33,311 bases of DNA from an uncultured Collinsella sp. (lineage in GTDB: Bacteria; Actinomycetota; Coriobacteriia; Coriobacteriales; Coriobacteriaceae), in assembly GCA_959026725.1 (NCBI GenBank), contig CAUFMG010000022.1, positions 1 to 33,311 on the forward strand, given 5' to 3'. The notes under the pieces are model-generated. The model was not told the DNA's origin and did no database searches. It worked only from the letters and a program-made list of their open reading frames with translations. Position numbers and translations under genes: made by a program. Shown piece by piece: positions 7,714-15,804 of the stretch; positions within the stretch are counted from its first letter, which is position 1, and every line of letters starts with the position of its first letter.

Positions 7714-9384
7714 CTACTCTTTATGGCTGCCACCTCCCCGCTTGACCAGGAGCGCGACCACGATGAGCGCGGCTCCGGCGACCGCTGCGGCGGCCGCGGC
7801 GTACATTGCCATATCGCCAGTCGAGGGCATAAAGCCTCCGGTGGTAATGCTAGGGGGTGTGCCGGTGGGCGTGTTGATGAGCGACGCCTCCAGGCTGCCC
7901 GTCGACCCGTCCGCGCTGTCGGCGCGCAGGGGCGACTCGGCCGTGATGGTGAGTTTGGGCTTGGCAGCGGCCACCTGGTCGACGTCCAGGCCCTCGGCCT
8001 TGACCGTCACGGAGCGCGTGCCCTCAAAGGCGGTGTAGCCCTTGGGCGCCTTGAGCTCGCGGACCTCCAGCTTGCCCGAGTCCACGCCCGAGACGGTCAC
8101 GCGGCCGTCCTCGCCCGTGGTGACGGTGGCCTTGCCCTCCGCATCCCACGTACCATCGGCCGCCAGTGTGCGACCGCGGTCGTCGGCGATGCTCAGGACC
8201 GCCCCGGCAAGCGGCTTGTCGCCGTCGCTGCCGCGCTTGGTGAGCGCGAGATCCCAGGTGTAGGCGCACGCGTCGTCGCTCGGCGTGCGGGTGAAGCCGG
8301 CGTCGCCGGACTGGTCGGCAAAGGGAGAGCGCGGGTAGCGCAGGTAGACCTCGTTGGGGTTGCCCTTCGCGATGCCGTGGTTGCACGCGCTGTTGAGCGG
8401 CGCGTTGTACACGGCGACCACGCGGGCGCCCGCGGTAAAGGCGTCGGCCCCGCCGAGCGCGGCGATGAGGTCGCCGGTGCGCACGGTGAAGGTCTTGCCG
8501 TCGGCCGCTACCTTGGTGGCGCACTGGGCCGTGATGTCGGTCCAGCCCTTCGCGGGTTCGGTGCCGGCGCGACCGTCCTTGCCGGCCGAGACGGCGTCAA
8601 AGCCGCCGTCCGCGCCCGCCGCCACGTACACGCGCATGCTAGCGGCCACCTTGGAGGGGTCGAGCCCCGCGCTCATGGTGTCGACGAACCGCAGCGTATA
8701 GGTGTCGTAGGCCGTGAGCCCGGCCGGGACCGTGGCAGAGAGGCGCCAGTACAGGTCGTCGGCGACCGTGGCGTCGGCGGCCTTCTGCCATGCGGCGGTG
8801 CTGTCCCCCAACACGTGCTTGGCCACCTTGGGCGTCGCGGCCTTGGGCTTGACGGTGACAGGGCTGCCGCCGACCAGGACCATGATCGGCGCGGTGCCGG
8901 CCTCGTTCTGGGCGATGGCGTCGTCGTCAGCGACGATGAGCCAGTAGCCACAGGGCAGCTCGGCCGCCGCGCCCGCGTTAAGGGCCGCGAGCTCGGCGCC
9001 AGAGCTCTGGAGGGAACGAGCGAGCTGTGCGCTCAGCGCGCTCGTAAGGTTGGAATCGGAGTTGAGCCACTCGGCAGCTTCCTGCGCGGTGGTCTGGGAC
9101 TTGGGCATGCCGGCGCTGTGCAGCACGGGCAGGACAGCGTCGCGCGCGGCGTCGTTTGCCCAGGCGATCTGGGAGTAGACCTTGGCGTCGTTGTCGCCGT
9201 CGACGACGTCGGCGCTAAAGATCTGGTAGGCATCGTAGCTGCTCGCCACGGTGCCGCTCACCGTGATGGAACCGGTCGAGGTCGGCGCGGCCTGCGCGGA
9301 GGCGGGGAACACAACCGCGCAGGTGCTGACCAAGAAGGCGAGCAGCGCAAACAAGATCGGGAAGGAGCTAACTCTCTTATTCAC
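7714..9384 (-). CDS. Sortase-anchored pilin with MPSTG sorting signal (minor or basal subunit)
   Basis: This 556-residue protein has the same overall plan as the downstream pilin: a signal peptide, a SYDAYQIFSADVV segment homologous to FYGYQIFNADVA of its neighbour, a middle domain, and a CnaB-like domain with LEVRELKAPKGY. The sorting motif is MPSTG (about 519), a variant of LPXTG, followed by a membrane helix and a basic tail. I place the start at a GTG (9384) preceded by AAGGGGGGTGAGCGTC; it overlaps the end of the adhesin gene by eight bases, suggesting coupled translation. The gene is much more GC-rich than both flanking surface-protein genes. Confidence 0.82.
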   Translation of the reverse strand: MNKRVSSFPILFALLAFLVSTCAVVFPASAQAAPTSTGSITVSGTVASSYDAYQIFSADVVDGDNDAKVYSQIAWANDAARDAVLPVLHSAGMPKSQTTAQEAAEWLNSDSNLTSALSAQLARSLQSSGAELAALNAGAAAELPCGYWLIVADDDAIAQNEAGTAPIMVLVGGSPVTVKPKAATPKVAKHVLGDSTAAWQKAADATVADDLYWRLSATVPAGLTAYDTYTLRFVDTMSAGLDPSKVAASMRVYVAAGADGGFDAVSAGKDGRAGTEPAKGWTDITAQCATKVAADGKTFTVRTGDLIAALGGADAFTAGARVVAVYNAPLNSACNHGIAKGNPNEVYLRYPRSPFADQSGDAGFTRTPSDDACAYTWDLALTKRGSDGDKPLAGAVLSIADDRGRTLAADGTWDAEGKATVTTGEDGRVTVSGVDSGKLEVRELKAPKGYTAFEGTRSVTVKAEGLDVDQVAAAKPKLTITAESPLRADSADGSTGSLEASLINTPTGTPPSITTGGFMPSTGDMAMYAAAAAAVAGAALIVVALLVKRGGGSHKE

Positions 9385-12300
9385 GACGCTCACCCCCCTT
9401 CGCATTCGCCTTGCGACGAATGTGCATCCAGGCCGCAGCAGCGCAAAGCACCGCCGCGCCGGCAAGGTACGTCAGAGTGACGCCCGACATACCAGAAAGG
9501 GGCAAAGAGGTGGAGTAGGTGTTAGTGAAGGTGGGGGTGGAGTCGTCGGTGAGTTTGTGGTCCGTGTCGGTGGTCACTTCATTGCCGTCACGATCCCGAA
9601 TCTGCTTGTAGGTCGCAGTGACGTTGATCTTGTGGTCAGTGTTATCAACTGCATTGACCGTAATCTGATAGACCGACTTGTCGTACTTATAGTGCGCAAA
9701 CGGCGTGTTCGGCTGCTGTTCGCGGACGTAATAAGTAAAGGTCTTGCTTGCACCGCGGCCAGTGGAGTCAGCCGGAAGTTTGTTGAGTTGATCGAGTTTG
9801 TACTCGATCTTGTCGAAGCTCAGGGTCTGGGACTTGCCGCCGTCGGCAGTGGTGATAATCTCGCCGTCGGGGTCGGTCATAACCGTCTTGGGACTATCGA
9901 AGTTCTCGTTATCCGCAAACTCGAGCGTGAACTCCTTCATCTCGCCACCCTTAACGACCTTGGTCGCCTTAGGAATCCAAACGCCAGTCGAGTCGTACGC
10001 GGTACATACGTTAGTGAAAGTCGCCGAACCGTCCTCACAGATAATTTGATAATAGCCGTCGACATTCTTCGCGACACTCCACGTTTTTTTGTTAATCCAC
10101 TTCCCAGACTTATCGAGTTCGTACTTGGTCCCGTTGACGTCTGTAATCGTGTAGTTATGGATGAGAAGTTCCTTCTCTTCGTTCGGATTATTTTTACTCG
10201 GAACAGTCATGAGCTTGGTCGGCTTATCCTGGGTCCGTACCACAATCTCATACACACTGGAGTCGCACGTGATGTCAGGATCATCGCCGGCATCTTCGAC
10301 CAAGTAGTATGTGATTTCGTTACCCGTGCCACCCGTTGCGAACTGTTCACCAAGGTCAAACGTGATATTGCCGCTTGCATCATTTTTTGCAGTTCCAACC
10401 TCGGTGCAAACGTTACGATTGAATGTCGCGCTAGCCAAAGGGTCGGTTGAGTCCTTGCGGTAGACCCTAAAGGTAAACTGATTCTCTTCGAGCCCCTCGT
10501 TCACATTTGTCTGCGAATTACGTAGTACCTTGGTCGCCTTGAGCTTGAGGCTCGGATAGACATACGTGTCCTCAGGCACGCCCATGTACAGGTCGCCGTT
10601 CGACATGATGCCGCCGCCATGGTCCCAGGAATAGTTGCCGGTGATGAACGTTGTCGCAACTTTTTGCGCATTGATCGCGGCTTCGTCTTGAGCTGTAACA
10701 CCCGAGCTCAGGCCGATGCTTTTATATACCTGCACGCCACCGTTAGCGGGGATAGTAATGGCTTGCGTAAGCTCTTTACTTCCCTTGTATTTGGCGTCAC
10801 CGCCGCCAAGCATTTTGCCAATCACCGCCGCGATCGGGGTCTTATGATCCTCCGCCGCAAGGAAGAAGTCCGCGTGGCCGTTTTCGCGAAACTCTTTGGC
10901 ATTGTAGGCGTCAGCATCCTGGTTCTTTTTGTGTTCAAGGCCTTCGTAGCCACCAGCGGATAGGTGAGGGGTGCCTTCGTTACCGCTATTCGTTTCAGAA
11001 TTATAATCAGCTTTTGCGTCCTGCTGATCTTTGGCAGACGAATTGCCAAAGATTGCTGTGCCCTCAGTGTTCGTTACCAACGTCTTGCCCGTAGGGCAGA
11101 CTGCAACGCCACCGCCATAGCCGCCAGCGGTATTGGCGCTAATGTACGAGTTATATATGAATAGCCTACCAGCAGTCTTCTCCTTGCCCAAATCCGAGTT
11201 TCCCTGGACAAAGATACCGCCTCCGCCCCAGTCAAAGCGAGACATGCAAGAGTTATTAGTGATGTAGACTGGGCTATCGTTTGACGACCCATTTATCATC
11301 GCGTCAACCATCTGGCCCACTCGAATGCCAGCACCTTCAGATCGGTAGCTCACGTTAGAGGCAATAATTCCTCCCGTGATTTTCAGCCACGCCATACCCG
11401 TACGGGATTGCTCATTACGGTCGACATCCGTGACATAAACGCCGCCGCCTGCTTCCTCAGAATAGTTGCCCGTGATCTGGCCGCCCGAAATGGTGACATG
11501 AGTACCGTTTCTAGCGGCAAGTCCAGCGCCGCCATGATCGCCATAACCATCATGGCCACAGAAATTGGCATATTTATTGTTCGTAATGTAACCGCCGGAA
11601 ACAGTAACGCTGCCGCCATATTCGGCCATGATGCCGCCACCAAAGCCAGCAGAATCAAGCGTGCTGTTGCCGGAGATTACGCCATTAGTTATGGTGACCG
11701 TGGAGCCTTTAGCATACACACCGCCGCCACTAGGAGCACTATTGCCGGCAATTACGCCACCGGCCACATTAAGGGTCGAGGCACTACCTTTCTCGTTGGA
11801 CACCATAATGCCCGCGCCCGAGCTAGAAGCGCCACAAACATAGCCGCCGCTCATGTTGACGGTAGAGCCGTTCTCGGCATAGACCAAGCTGCTAACCCTG
11901 CCGCCTTTCTTTTGCGTGATCACGCCGCTCACAAGGTTAAACGAGCCCTTGCCGTTGTTGTTATACAGATTGATGAGCCTTAGATTTGCGTTGCCGCTGC
12001 ACGCCACGATGGCGCCTTTAATATCAACGTCATGTTTGACAAGCGTCTCGGTTGTCCCTGTACCACTTGGGGTCGATTTGGTCACGTAGTAGGTAAGATT
12101 AGACGGAATGCCATCAACGTAATTTAGCTCGGCTTTCTTGCCATAATTATCGGGATTCAGGTACTGCCCCTGATCAGTAAGCTGCTGGCCCTCGATGAGC
12201 GTCTCATTCGCCTGTGCGGAATCCTTAATTGTAAGTGTTGCGCCGTTAGCAATATCAAATAACGGCTTGTCGGTGTTCAAGCACTTAATCTTATGACCGT

Positions 12301-12859
12301 TTAGGTCAAGGGTGATATTGATAGGGTTATCGTCAGTTTGTTCAAGCCTAATCTCACCGCTGTATTCAATATCGTTAACAAGCTTAAAAGTAGCGGAGCC
12401 ATTTCCATCGCGAAATTTCTTGTCAGGAAGCTTCGCGCTGAGTTCATCTCCTCTGCTGATTTCATAAGTCGATTCATTTTCTGCAGCAAGTGCGATTGCG
12501 CCCTCGCCGTTAGCACTATCATCCGCAGACTGAGCATCACCCTCGGCCTCCGTGTCGTCGGACGGCAGGTCTGCGGCAACGGCGTCTTCGCTCGCGCCAT
12601 TCTCGGCATCGTCACTATTCTGGTTTTCGGTATCCCCGTTGTTGGTGCTGCCTACATCAGTAGACTCACTTGAGGAACCCCCCCCCATCACAGTTCCTTC
12701 GGTAGGAACCGTCTGGGCACCGTTGGCAATGGCCTGCGAGATCGGAGGCATGACGAGCGACAGTACCAGGCTCAAAACGGATGCTCCGCACAAAACGCCT
12801 GCCAGTACACGGCGCGTCGCTTTATTACTCTGCTCAGATTTATCCGAATTCGCTTTCAT
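9377..12859 (-). CDS. Large beta-helix surface adhesin with LPLSG signal (probable pilus tip)
   Basis: This is a 1160-residue exported protein. Residues 1-45 form a signal peptide. About 46-110 is an acidic, Ser/Asn-rich linker. About 230-560 has repeated short strands with GGG turns (GGGVYAKG, GGGIMAEYGG, GGGVYVTD), typical of a right-handed parallel beta-helix. About 765-1060 has two pilin-type isopeptide domains, each starting ATKVL or ATKVV and ending in a YxxxE strand. LPLSG near 1119 is followed by a membrane helix and charged tail. GGGGAGGAG precedes the ATG at the right distance. It is first in the operon and by far the largest, which fits a tip adhesin. Nine consecutive G residues at codons 58-61 (12678-12686) make it a likely phase-variable gene. 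Confidence 0.86.
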   Translation of the reverse strand: MKANSDKSEQSNKATRRVLAGVLCGASVLSLVLSLVMPPISQAIANGAQTVPTEGTVMGGGSSSESTDVGSTNNGDTENQNSDDAENGASEDAVAADLPSDDTEAEGDAQSADDSANGEGAIALAAENESTYEISRGDELSAKLPDKKFRDGNGSATFKLVNDIEYSGEIRLEQTDDNPINITLDLNGHKIKCLNTDKPLFDIANGATLTIKDSAQANETLIEGQQLTDQGQYLNPDNYGKKAELNYVDGIPSNLTYYVTKSTPSGTGTTETLVKHDVDIKGAIVACSGNANLRLINLYNNNGKGSFNLVSGVITQKKGGRVSSLVYAENGSTVNMSGGYVCGASSSGAGIMVSNEKGSASTLNVAGGVIAGNSAPSGGGVYAKGSTVTITNGVISGNSTLDSAGFGGGIMAEYGGSVTVSGGYITNNKYANFCGHDGYGDHGGAGLAARNGTHVTISGGQITGNYSEEAGGGVYVTDVDRNEQSRTGMAWLKITGGIIASNVSYRSEGAGIRVGQMVDAMINGSSNDSPVYITNNSCMSRFDWGGGGIFVQGNSDLGKEKTAGRLFIYNSYISANTAGGYGGGVAVCPTGKTLVTNTEGTAIFGNSSAKDQQDAKADYNSETNSGNEGTPHLSAGGYEGLEHKKNQDADAYNAKEFRENGHADFFLAAEDHKTPIAAVIGKMLGGGDAKYKGSKELTQAITIPANGGVQVYKSIGLSSGVTAQDEAAINAQKVATTFITGNYSWDHGGGIMSNGDLYMGVPEDTYVYPSLKLKATKVLRNSQTNVNEGLEENQFTFRVYRKDSTDPLASATFNRNVCTEVGTAKNDASGNITFDLGEQFATGGTGNEITYYLVEDAGDDPDITCDSSVYEIVVRTQDKPTKLMTVPSKNNPNEEKELLIHNYTITDVNGTKYELDKSGKWINKKTWSVAKNVDGYYQIICEDGSATFTNVCTAYDSTGVWIPKATKVVKGGEMKEFTLEFADNENFDSPKTVMTDPDGEIITTADGGKSQTLSFDKIEYKLDQLNKLPADSTGRGASKTFTYYVREQQPNTPFAHYKYDKSVYQITVNAVDNTDHKINVTATYKQIRDRDGNEVTTDTDHKLTDDSTPTFTNTYSTSLPLSGMSGVTLTYLAGAAVLCAAAAWMHIRRKANAKGGERRE
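12678..12686 (-). repeat. Poly-G(9) tract inside the adhesin gene
   Basis: Nine G residues on the coding strand (C9 on the plus strand) cover the last base of Met58 and the following three Gly codons. In this sequence the frame is open. Loss or gain of one base would stop translation soon after the signal peptide. Confidence 0.9.
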
Positions 12860-13317
12860 CGATGTCTCCTCCCCAAGAGACCGCGATCTTGCTCTTTCAC
12901 TATCAAACGTATCTGCGCAACCTGTAATTACGCACGCTTATAGTACATATTGTAATGATTGTTTGAACATCTAAGCAAAAATACCGATAGTTTTGTAGCG
13001 AATTCTCAATTCTCTTGACATTTGCTCGGATTTACCTTCGTTTATTCGCTATGAAATATCTGTTTCTACTGGTAATTAAGCTAGTTATCATTTTTTAATA
13101 GCATTTTATTTATTTGCACAACATTTTGCTCAAGAGCATGCGTCCTGTGAACGGTCGAAAATCGACCGTGAACGGTAGATCATTAACCGGGAGGAATAGA
13201 CTACCAAATTGATGGGAATATCTTTAACCCATCGGTAGTTAGAAGCGTAATGTTCAGACAACCATATCTGAATTTTCGCGCAGATTTTAGGCATCAATTC
13301 GCCCAAATCGCCTGAGG
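12860..13317. promoter_or_regulatory. AT-rich regulatory region upstream of the pilus operon
   Basis: This 458-base interval is strikingly AT-rich (especially 12940-13130) compared with the chromosome around it. It must contain the pilus operon promoter; TACAAT and TATAAG hexamers about 80-100 bases before the adhesin gene are candidates, without a clear -35. It also holds a perfect palindrome ACGGTCGA-AAA-TCGACCGT (13151-13169), flanked by direct repeats of GTGAACGGT, and a bulged hairpin with arms CTACC+GATGGG and CCCATC+GGTAG (13201-13238). A 63-codon reading frame at 13130-13321 has no ribosome binding site and is not called. Confidence 0.5.
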
Positions 13318-13350
13318 CCACCGCAAAGGTGCCTGTTCCCCTTGTGGTGG
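13318..13350. repeat. GGTGCCTGTCCCC hairpin, family 2, copy 2
   Basis: CCACCGCAAAGG pairs with CCTTGTGGTGG around the TGCCTGTTC core. It lies 13 bases past the HAD phosphatase stop. No T-run follows on the minus strand. Confidence 0.75.
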
Positions 13351-13363
13351 CTCTCCCCCGGCG

Positions 13364-14185
13364 CTACAGCAGATGCTCCTCGATAAAAATCGCGATGCCG
13401 TCTTTGTCGTTGCTGGCGGTTACAAAATCGGCGGCGAAGCGGGTGGCATCGCTGCCGTTTGCCATGGCCACACCCACGCCGGCGTCGGCCACCATGCAGG
13501 TGTCGTTATCGGCATCGCCAAACACGCAGATGTCCTGGAGCCCCATGTCGTTGAGCTCCGCCACGCGCACAAGGCCGCGCGTCTTGGACACGCGCGGATC
13601 CATGAACTCGTAGAGCCGCTGCGTGGTTTGCAGAGCCGCCGCCTTAACAGTGTCATCGGCAAACGTCGAGGCCCGCTCAATCACCCGCGGCATTACCTCG
13701 GGCGCCATGGTAAACATCACCTTGGGCTGCGGCTCGCGCAAGAACTCGGCAAAATCGACCACCTGATAGGGCACGCCGTCGACGCGCGACAGGTGCTCGA
13801 CGCACGCATTGCTCTCGGGCACGTAGAACACGCCGTCTCGGGGGCAGACGGGTGTTGCCGGAAGGTCCGCCATGTGTTTGCAGATGCGCGCGATGGTCTC
13901 GCCCGGCAGCGGATAGCTCAGCTCGTTGATATCGTGCGCGCGGTCGATGACCTCGGCACCACCGCAGCCCACCATCACGTCTACCAGGCCTTCGATACCC
14001 CAGAGCTCGTACATGGCCTCGGTCGCGTGGGCGTCGCGCCCGGTGCACAGGCCAAAGAGCACGCCGCGCTCGCGCAGGGCGCGGATCGCCGCCACAGTGC
14101 GCGGGGACACTGTGTGCTGGCTCGTGAGCAGCGTGCCGTCGATATCGCAGAACACGGCTTTGATGTGGCTGAAGGTGGTGTCCAT
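13364..14185 (-). CDS. Cof-type HAD-superfamily phosphatase
   Basis: This cytoplasmic haloacid-dehalogenase-fold hydrolase, 273 residues, is the usual size of the Cof/YidA group that dephosphorylates sugar phosphates and related small molecules. Motif I is FCDIDGTLLTS (Asp nucleophile near residue 14). Motif II is the Thr of LCTGRDA. Motif III and IV are the late Lys region and FGDADNDTCMVADAGVGVAMANG, which holds the Mg-binding Asp residues. The cap lies between about 85 and 190. AAAGG precedes the ATG. It stands alone between two family 2 repeats, so context gives no substrate. Confidence 0.9.
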   Translation of the reverse strand: MDTTFSHIKAVFCDIDGTLLTSQHTVSPRTVAAIRALRERGVLFGLCTGRDAHATEAMYELWGIEGLVDVMVGCGGAEVIDRAHDINELSYPLPGETIARICKHMADLPATPVCPRDGVFYVPESNACVEHLSRVDGVPYQVVDFAEFLREPQPKVMFTMAPEVMPRVIERASTFADDTVKAAALQTTQRLYEFMDPRVSKTRGLVRVAELNDMGLQDICVFGDADNDTCMVADAGVGVAMANGSDATRFAADFVTASNDKDGIAIFIEEHLL

Positions 14186-14279
14186 GGGGGCCTTTCTGGG
14201 TTGTGCGGCGGTGTGGGGTGCATCTGGATGTGGCGTTCATGGTATACCAAAGCGCGGGCGCGGCCCGTCAAAGCAAAAA

Positions 14280-14312
14280 CCGCCACAAAGGTGCCTGGCC
14301 CCTTTGTGGTGG
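14280..14312 (-). repeat. GGTGCCTGTCCCC hairpin, family 2, copy 3
   Basis: CCGCCACAAAGG pairs with CCTTTGTGGTGG. On the minus strand the hairpin is followed by TTTTTGC, so this copy could work as an intrinsic terminator. A shorter cousin with the same CCTGTCCCC core lies at 14338-14367. Confidence 0.75.
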
Positions 14313-14337
14313 AAATGACGTTTGCCCAAATAAAACC

Positions 14338-14367
14338 TGCCAAAAATAAACCTGTCCCCTTTTGGCA
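14338..14367. repeat. Shorter hairpin sharing the CCTGTCCCC core
   Basis: TGCCAAAA and TTTTGGCA enclose ATAAACCTGTCCCC. The stem differs from family 2 but the loop core is the same, suggesting a related repeat with a different stem. Confidence 0.6.
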
Positions 14368-14386
14368 TGTTATGGCAGCGCAGCGA

Positions 14387-14486
14387 GCCGGTTCCAAGTG
14401 CCCCAGGTCGCCCCGAAAGAGGAGCGACGCGTACTTTGGTACGCGAGCGACGGCTTGAGGGGCGAGATGGGGTGCTTGGGGCCGGC
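14387..14486. repeat. 100-base long hairpin at the 3' end of moaC-mobB
   Basis: The arm starting GCCGGTTCCAAG (14387) pairs with CTTGGGGCCGGC (ending 14486), and pairing continues inward through CCCC/GGGG and GTCGCCCC/GGGGCGA blocks with a few mismatches. The apex is GCGTAC-TTTG-GTACGC, flanked by two direct copies of GAGCGAC. There is no U-tract, so it is not a simple terminator. It may be a mobile palindromic element or a 3'-stabilising structure. Confidence 0.65.
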
Positions 14487-14492
14487 GCAGCG

Positions 14493-15800
14493 TCAAGCCT
14501 GAAGGTGGTCTTGGATGAGATCGCAGATGGCTCGGGCGTCGTTGATGTTGATGGCTCGGGTCGCAAAGCCGGCGTCGAAGGCCTGACGCGCCAGGGCTTC
14601 GTTGCAGGCAAGGGCCAGCGTACGGCCGTCGACCAGGTCGAGCGAGCTCTTGCCGCGCAGACGGTCGACACCGGAGCGCGCGACCACGATATTGTCGAAG
14701 CCCTCGGTCTTGTAGCCCTCGATGATCACCACGTCGACATCGTTGTAACGCGACAGCAGCTCGCGAGCGGGCATCTCGTCCTCCTCGCGCGTGTCGGCGT
14801 ACTCCGCCCAGCGCGTGGCGCAGATGAGTCCCACGTGCTTGGATCCGGCTTGATGATGGCGCCAGGTATCCTTAGCGGGTACATCGATATCAAAGCCGTG
14901 GTGCCCGTGATGCTTGAGCGAGCCCACGCGCAGGCCGCGGCGGGTGAGCTCGGCGATAACCTTCTCGACGAGCGTGGTCTTGCCCGAGTTTTGGTAGCCG
15001 ATAAACGCGATCGCGGGGACGGCCGGTGTCGGAGCTGCGGGTGCGACGGCGACGGGTGCGCTCGCGGGTGCAACACCGTCAGCGGCCACGGCCTCAGCAG
15101 CAGCGGTCTGACGCTCTGCACGATCCCACACGCCCGAGCGGCCGCCCTCCTTGTGCAGCAGGCGCACGTCGACGATCTCCATACCGCGATCGACCGCCTT
15201 GCACATGTCATAGATGGTCAGGCACGCGGCGCTCGCGCCGGTCAACGCCTCCATCTCGATACCCGTCTTGCCCGTCACGCCGGCCGTAACCAGCACGTGA
15301 AAGCCAACCTGCCCGTCCGCGCGCGCCGGCGCCCAGCCCTCGGGCACGTCATCGACAGGCGTCCCCGCCGGAGCGATGGGCGCAATGTCGCACTTGCTCT
15401 TGGTAATGAGCAACGGATGGCACATGGGGATGATGTCGCTCGTGCGTTTGATGGCCATGATGCCCGCCACACGCGCGCAAGCAAGCACGTCGCCCTTTTT
15501 GGCGCGATCCTGCAGCACCATGGCCTGCGTCTCGGGATGCATGAGGATGGTGCCCTCGGCGATGGCTATGCGATGGGTCTCGGCCTTGTCGGACACGTCG
15601 ACCATGCACACCTCGCCCTTGGCGTCCACGTGCGTCAGCTCGTCGCGACGGGCGTCGCGGGCGGGCTCGGTGGCAGCGCTGGCAGTCGGCTGCGTAGACG
15701 CGTCTGCGTTACCAGCATTCGCCGCAGCCGTGACTTTGTGGGCAGACATCGCGGCCCTGCGAGCGGCCTTGGTGGCATCGGCGTACCTGCTCTTGGCCAT
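14493..15800 (-). CDS. MoaC-MobB fusion: cyclic pyranopterin monophosphate synthase / Mo-cofactor guanylyl GTPase
   Basis: This is a two-domain molybdenum cofactor protein of 435 residues. The first part, about 55-225, is MoaC, which turns the MoaA product into cyclic pyranopterin monophosphate; it shows MCHPL and GIEMEALTGASAACLTIYDM with the family Lys/Asp residues. An Ala/Pro-rich linker (about 228-262) leads to MobB, whose P-loop GYQNSGKTTL binds GTP and which assists attachment of a nucleotide to the cofactor; SLKHHGH and VVIIEGYKTEG are also typical. The first 50 residues are a low-complexity Ala-rich extension. The ATG at 15800 follows GGAGG with seven-base spacing, four bases after the moaA stop, so both are in one operon. 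Confidence 0.92.
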   Translation of the reverse strand: MAKSRYADATKAARRAAMSAHKVTAAANAGNADASTQPTASAATEPARDARRDELTHVDAKGEVCMVDVSDKAETHRIAIAEGTILMHPETQAMVLQDRAKKGDVLACARVAGIMAIKRTSDIIPMCHPLLITKSKCDIAPIAPAGTPVDDVPEGWAPARADGQVGFHVLVTAGVTGKTGIEMEALTGASAACLTIYDMCKAVDRGMEIVDVRLLHKEGGRSGVWDRAERQTAAAEAVAADGVAPASAPVAVAPAAPTPAVPAIAFIGYQNSGKTTLVEKVIAELTRRGLRVGSLKHHGHHGFDIDVPAKDTWRHHQAGSKHVGLICATRWAEYADTREEDEMPARELLSRYNDVDVVIIEGYKTEGFDNIVVARSGVDRLRGKSSLDLVDGRTLALACNEALARQAFDAGFATRAININDARAICDLIQDHLQA

Positions 15801-15804
15801 ATGA

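Noticed and set aside
7723..9480. 585-codon plus-strand frame opposite the GC-rich pilin gene
   Set aside because: Arg/Gly/His-rich shadow without a ribosome binding site; the minus strand carries an obvious signal peptide, CnaB domain and sorting motif.
13130..13321. 63-codon minus-strand frame in the pilus upstream region
   Set aside because: No ribosome binding site, no hydrophobic or domain pattern, and it runs through palindromes that look regulatory.
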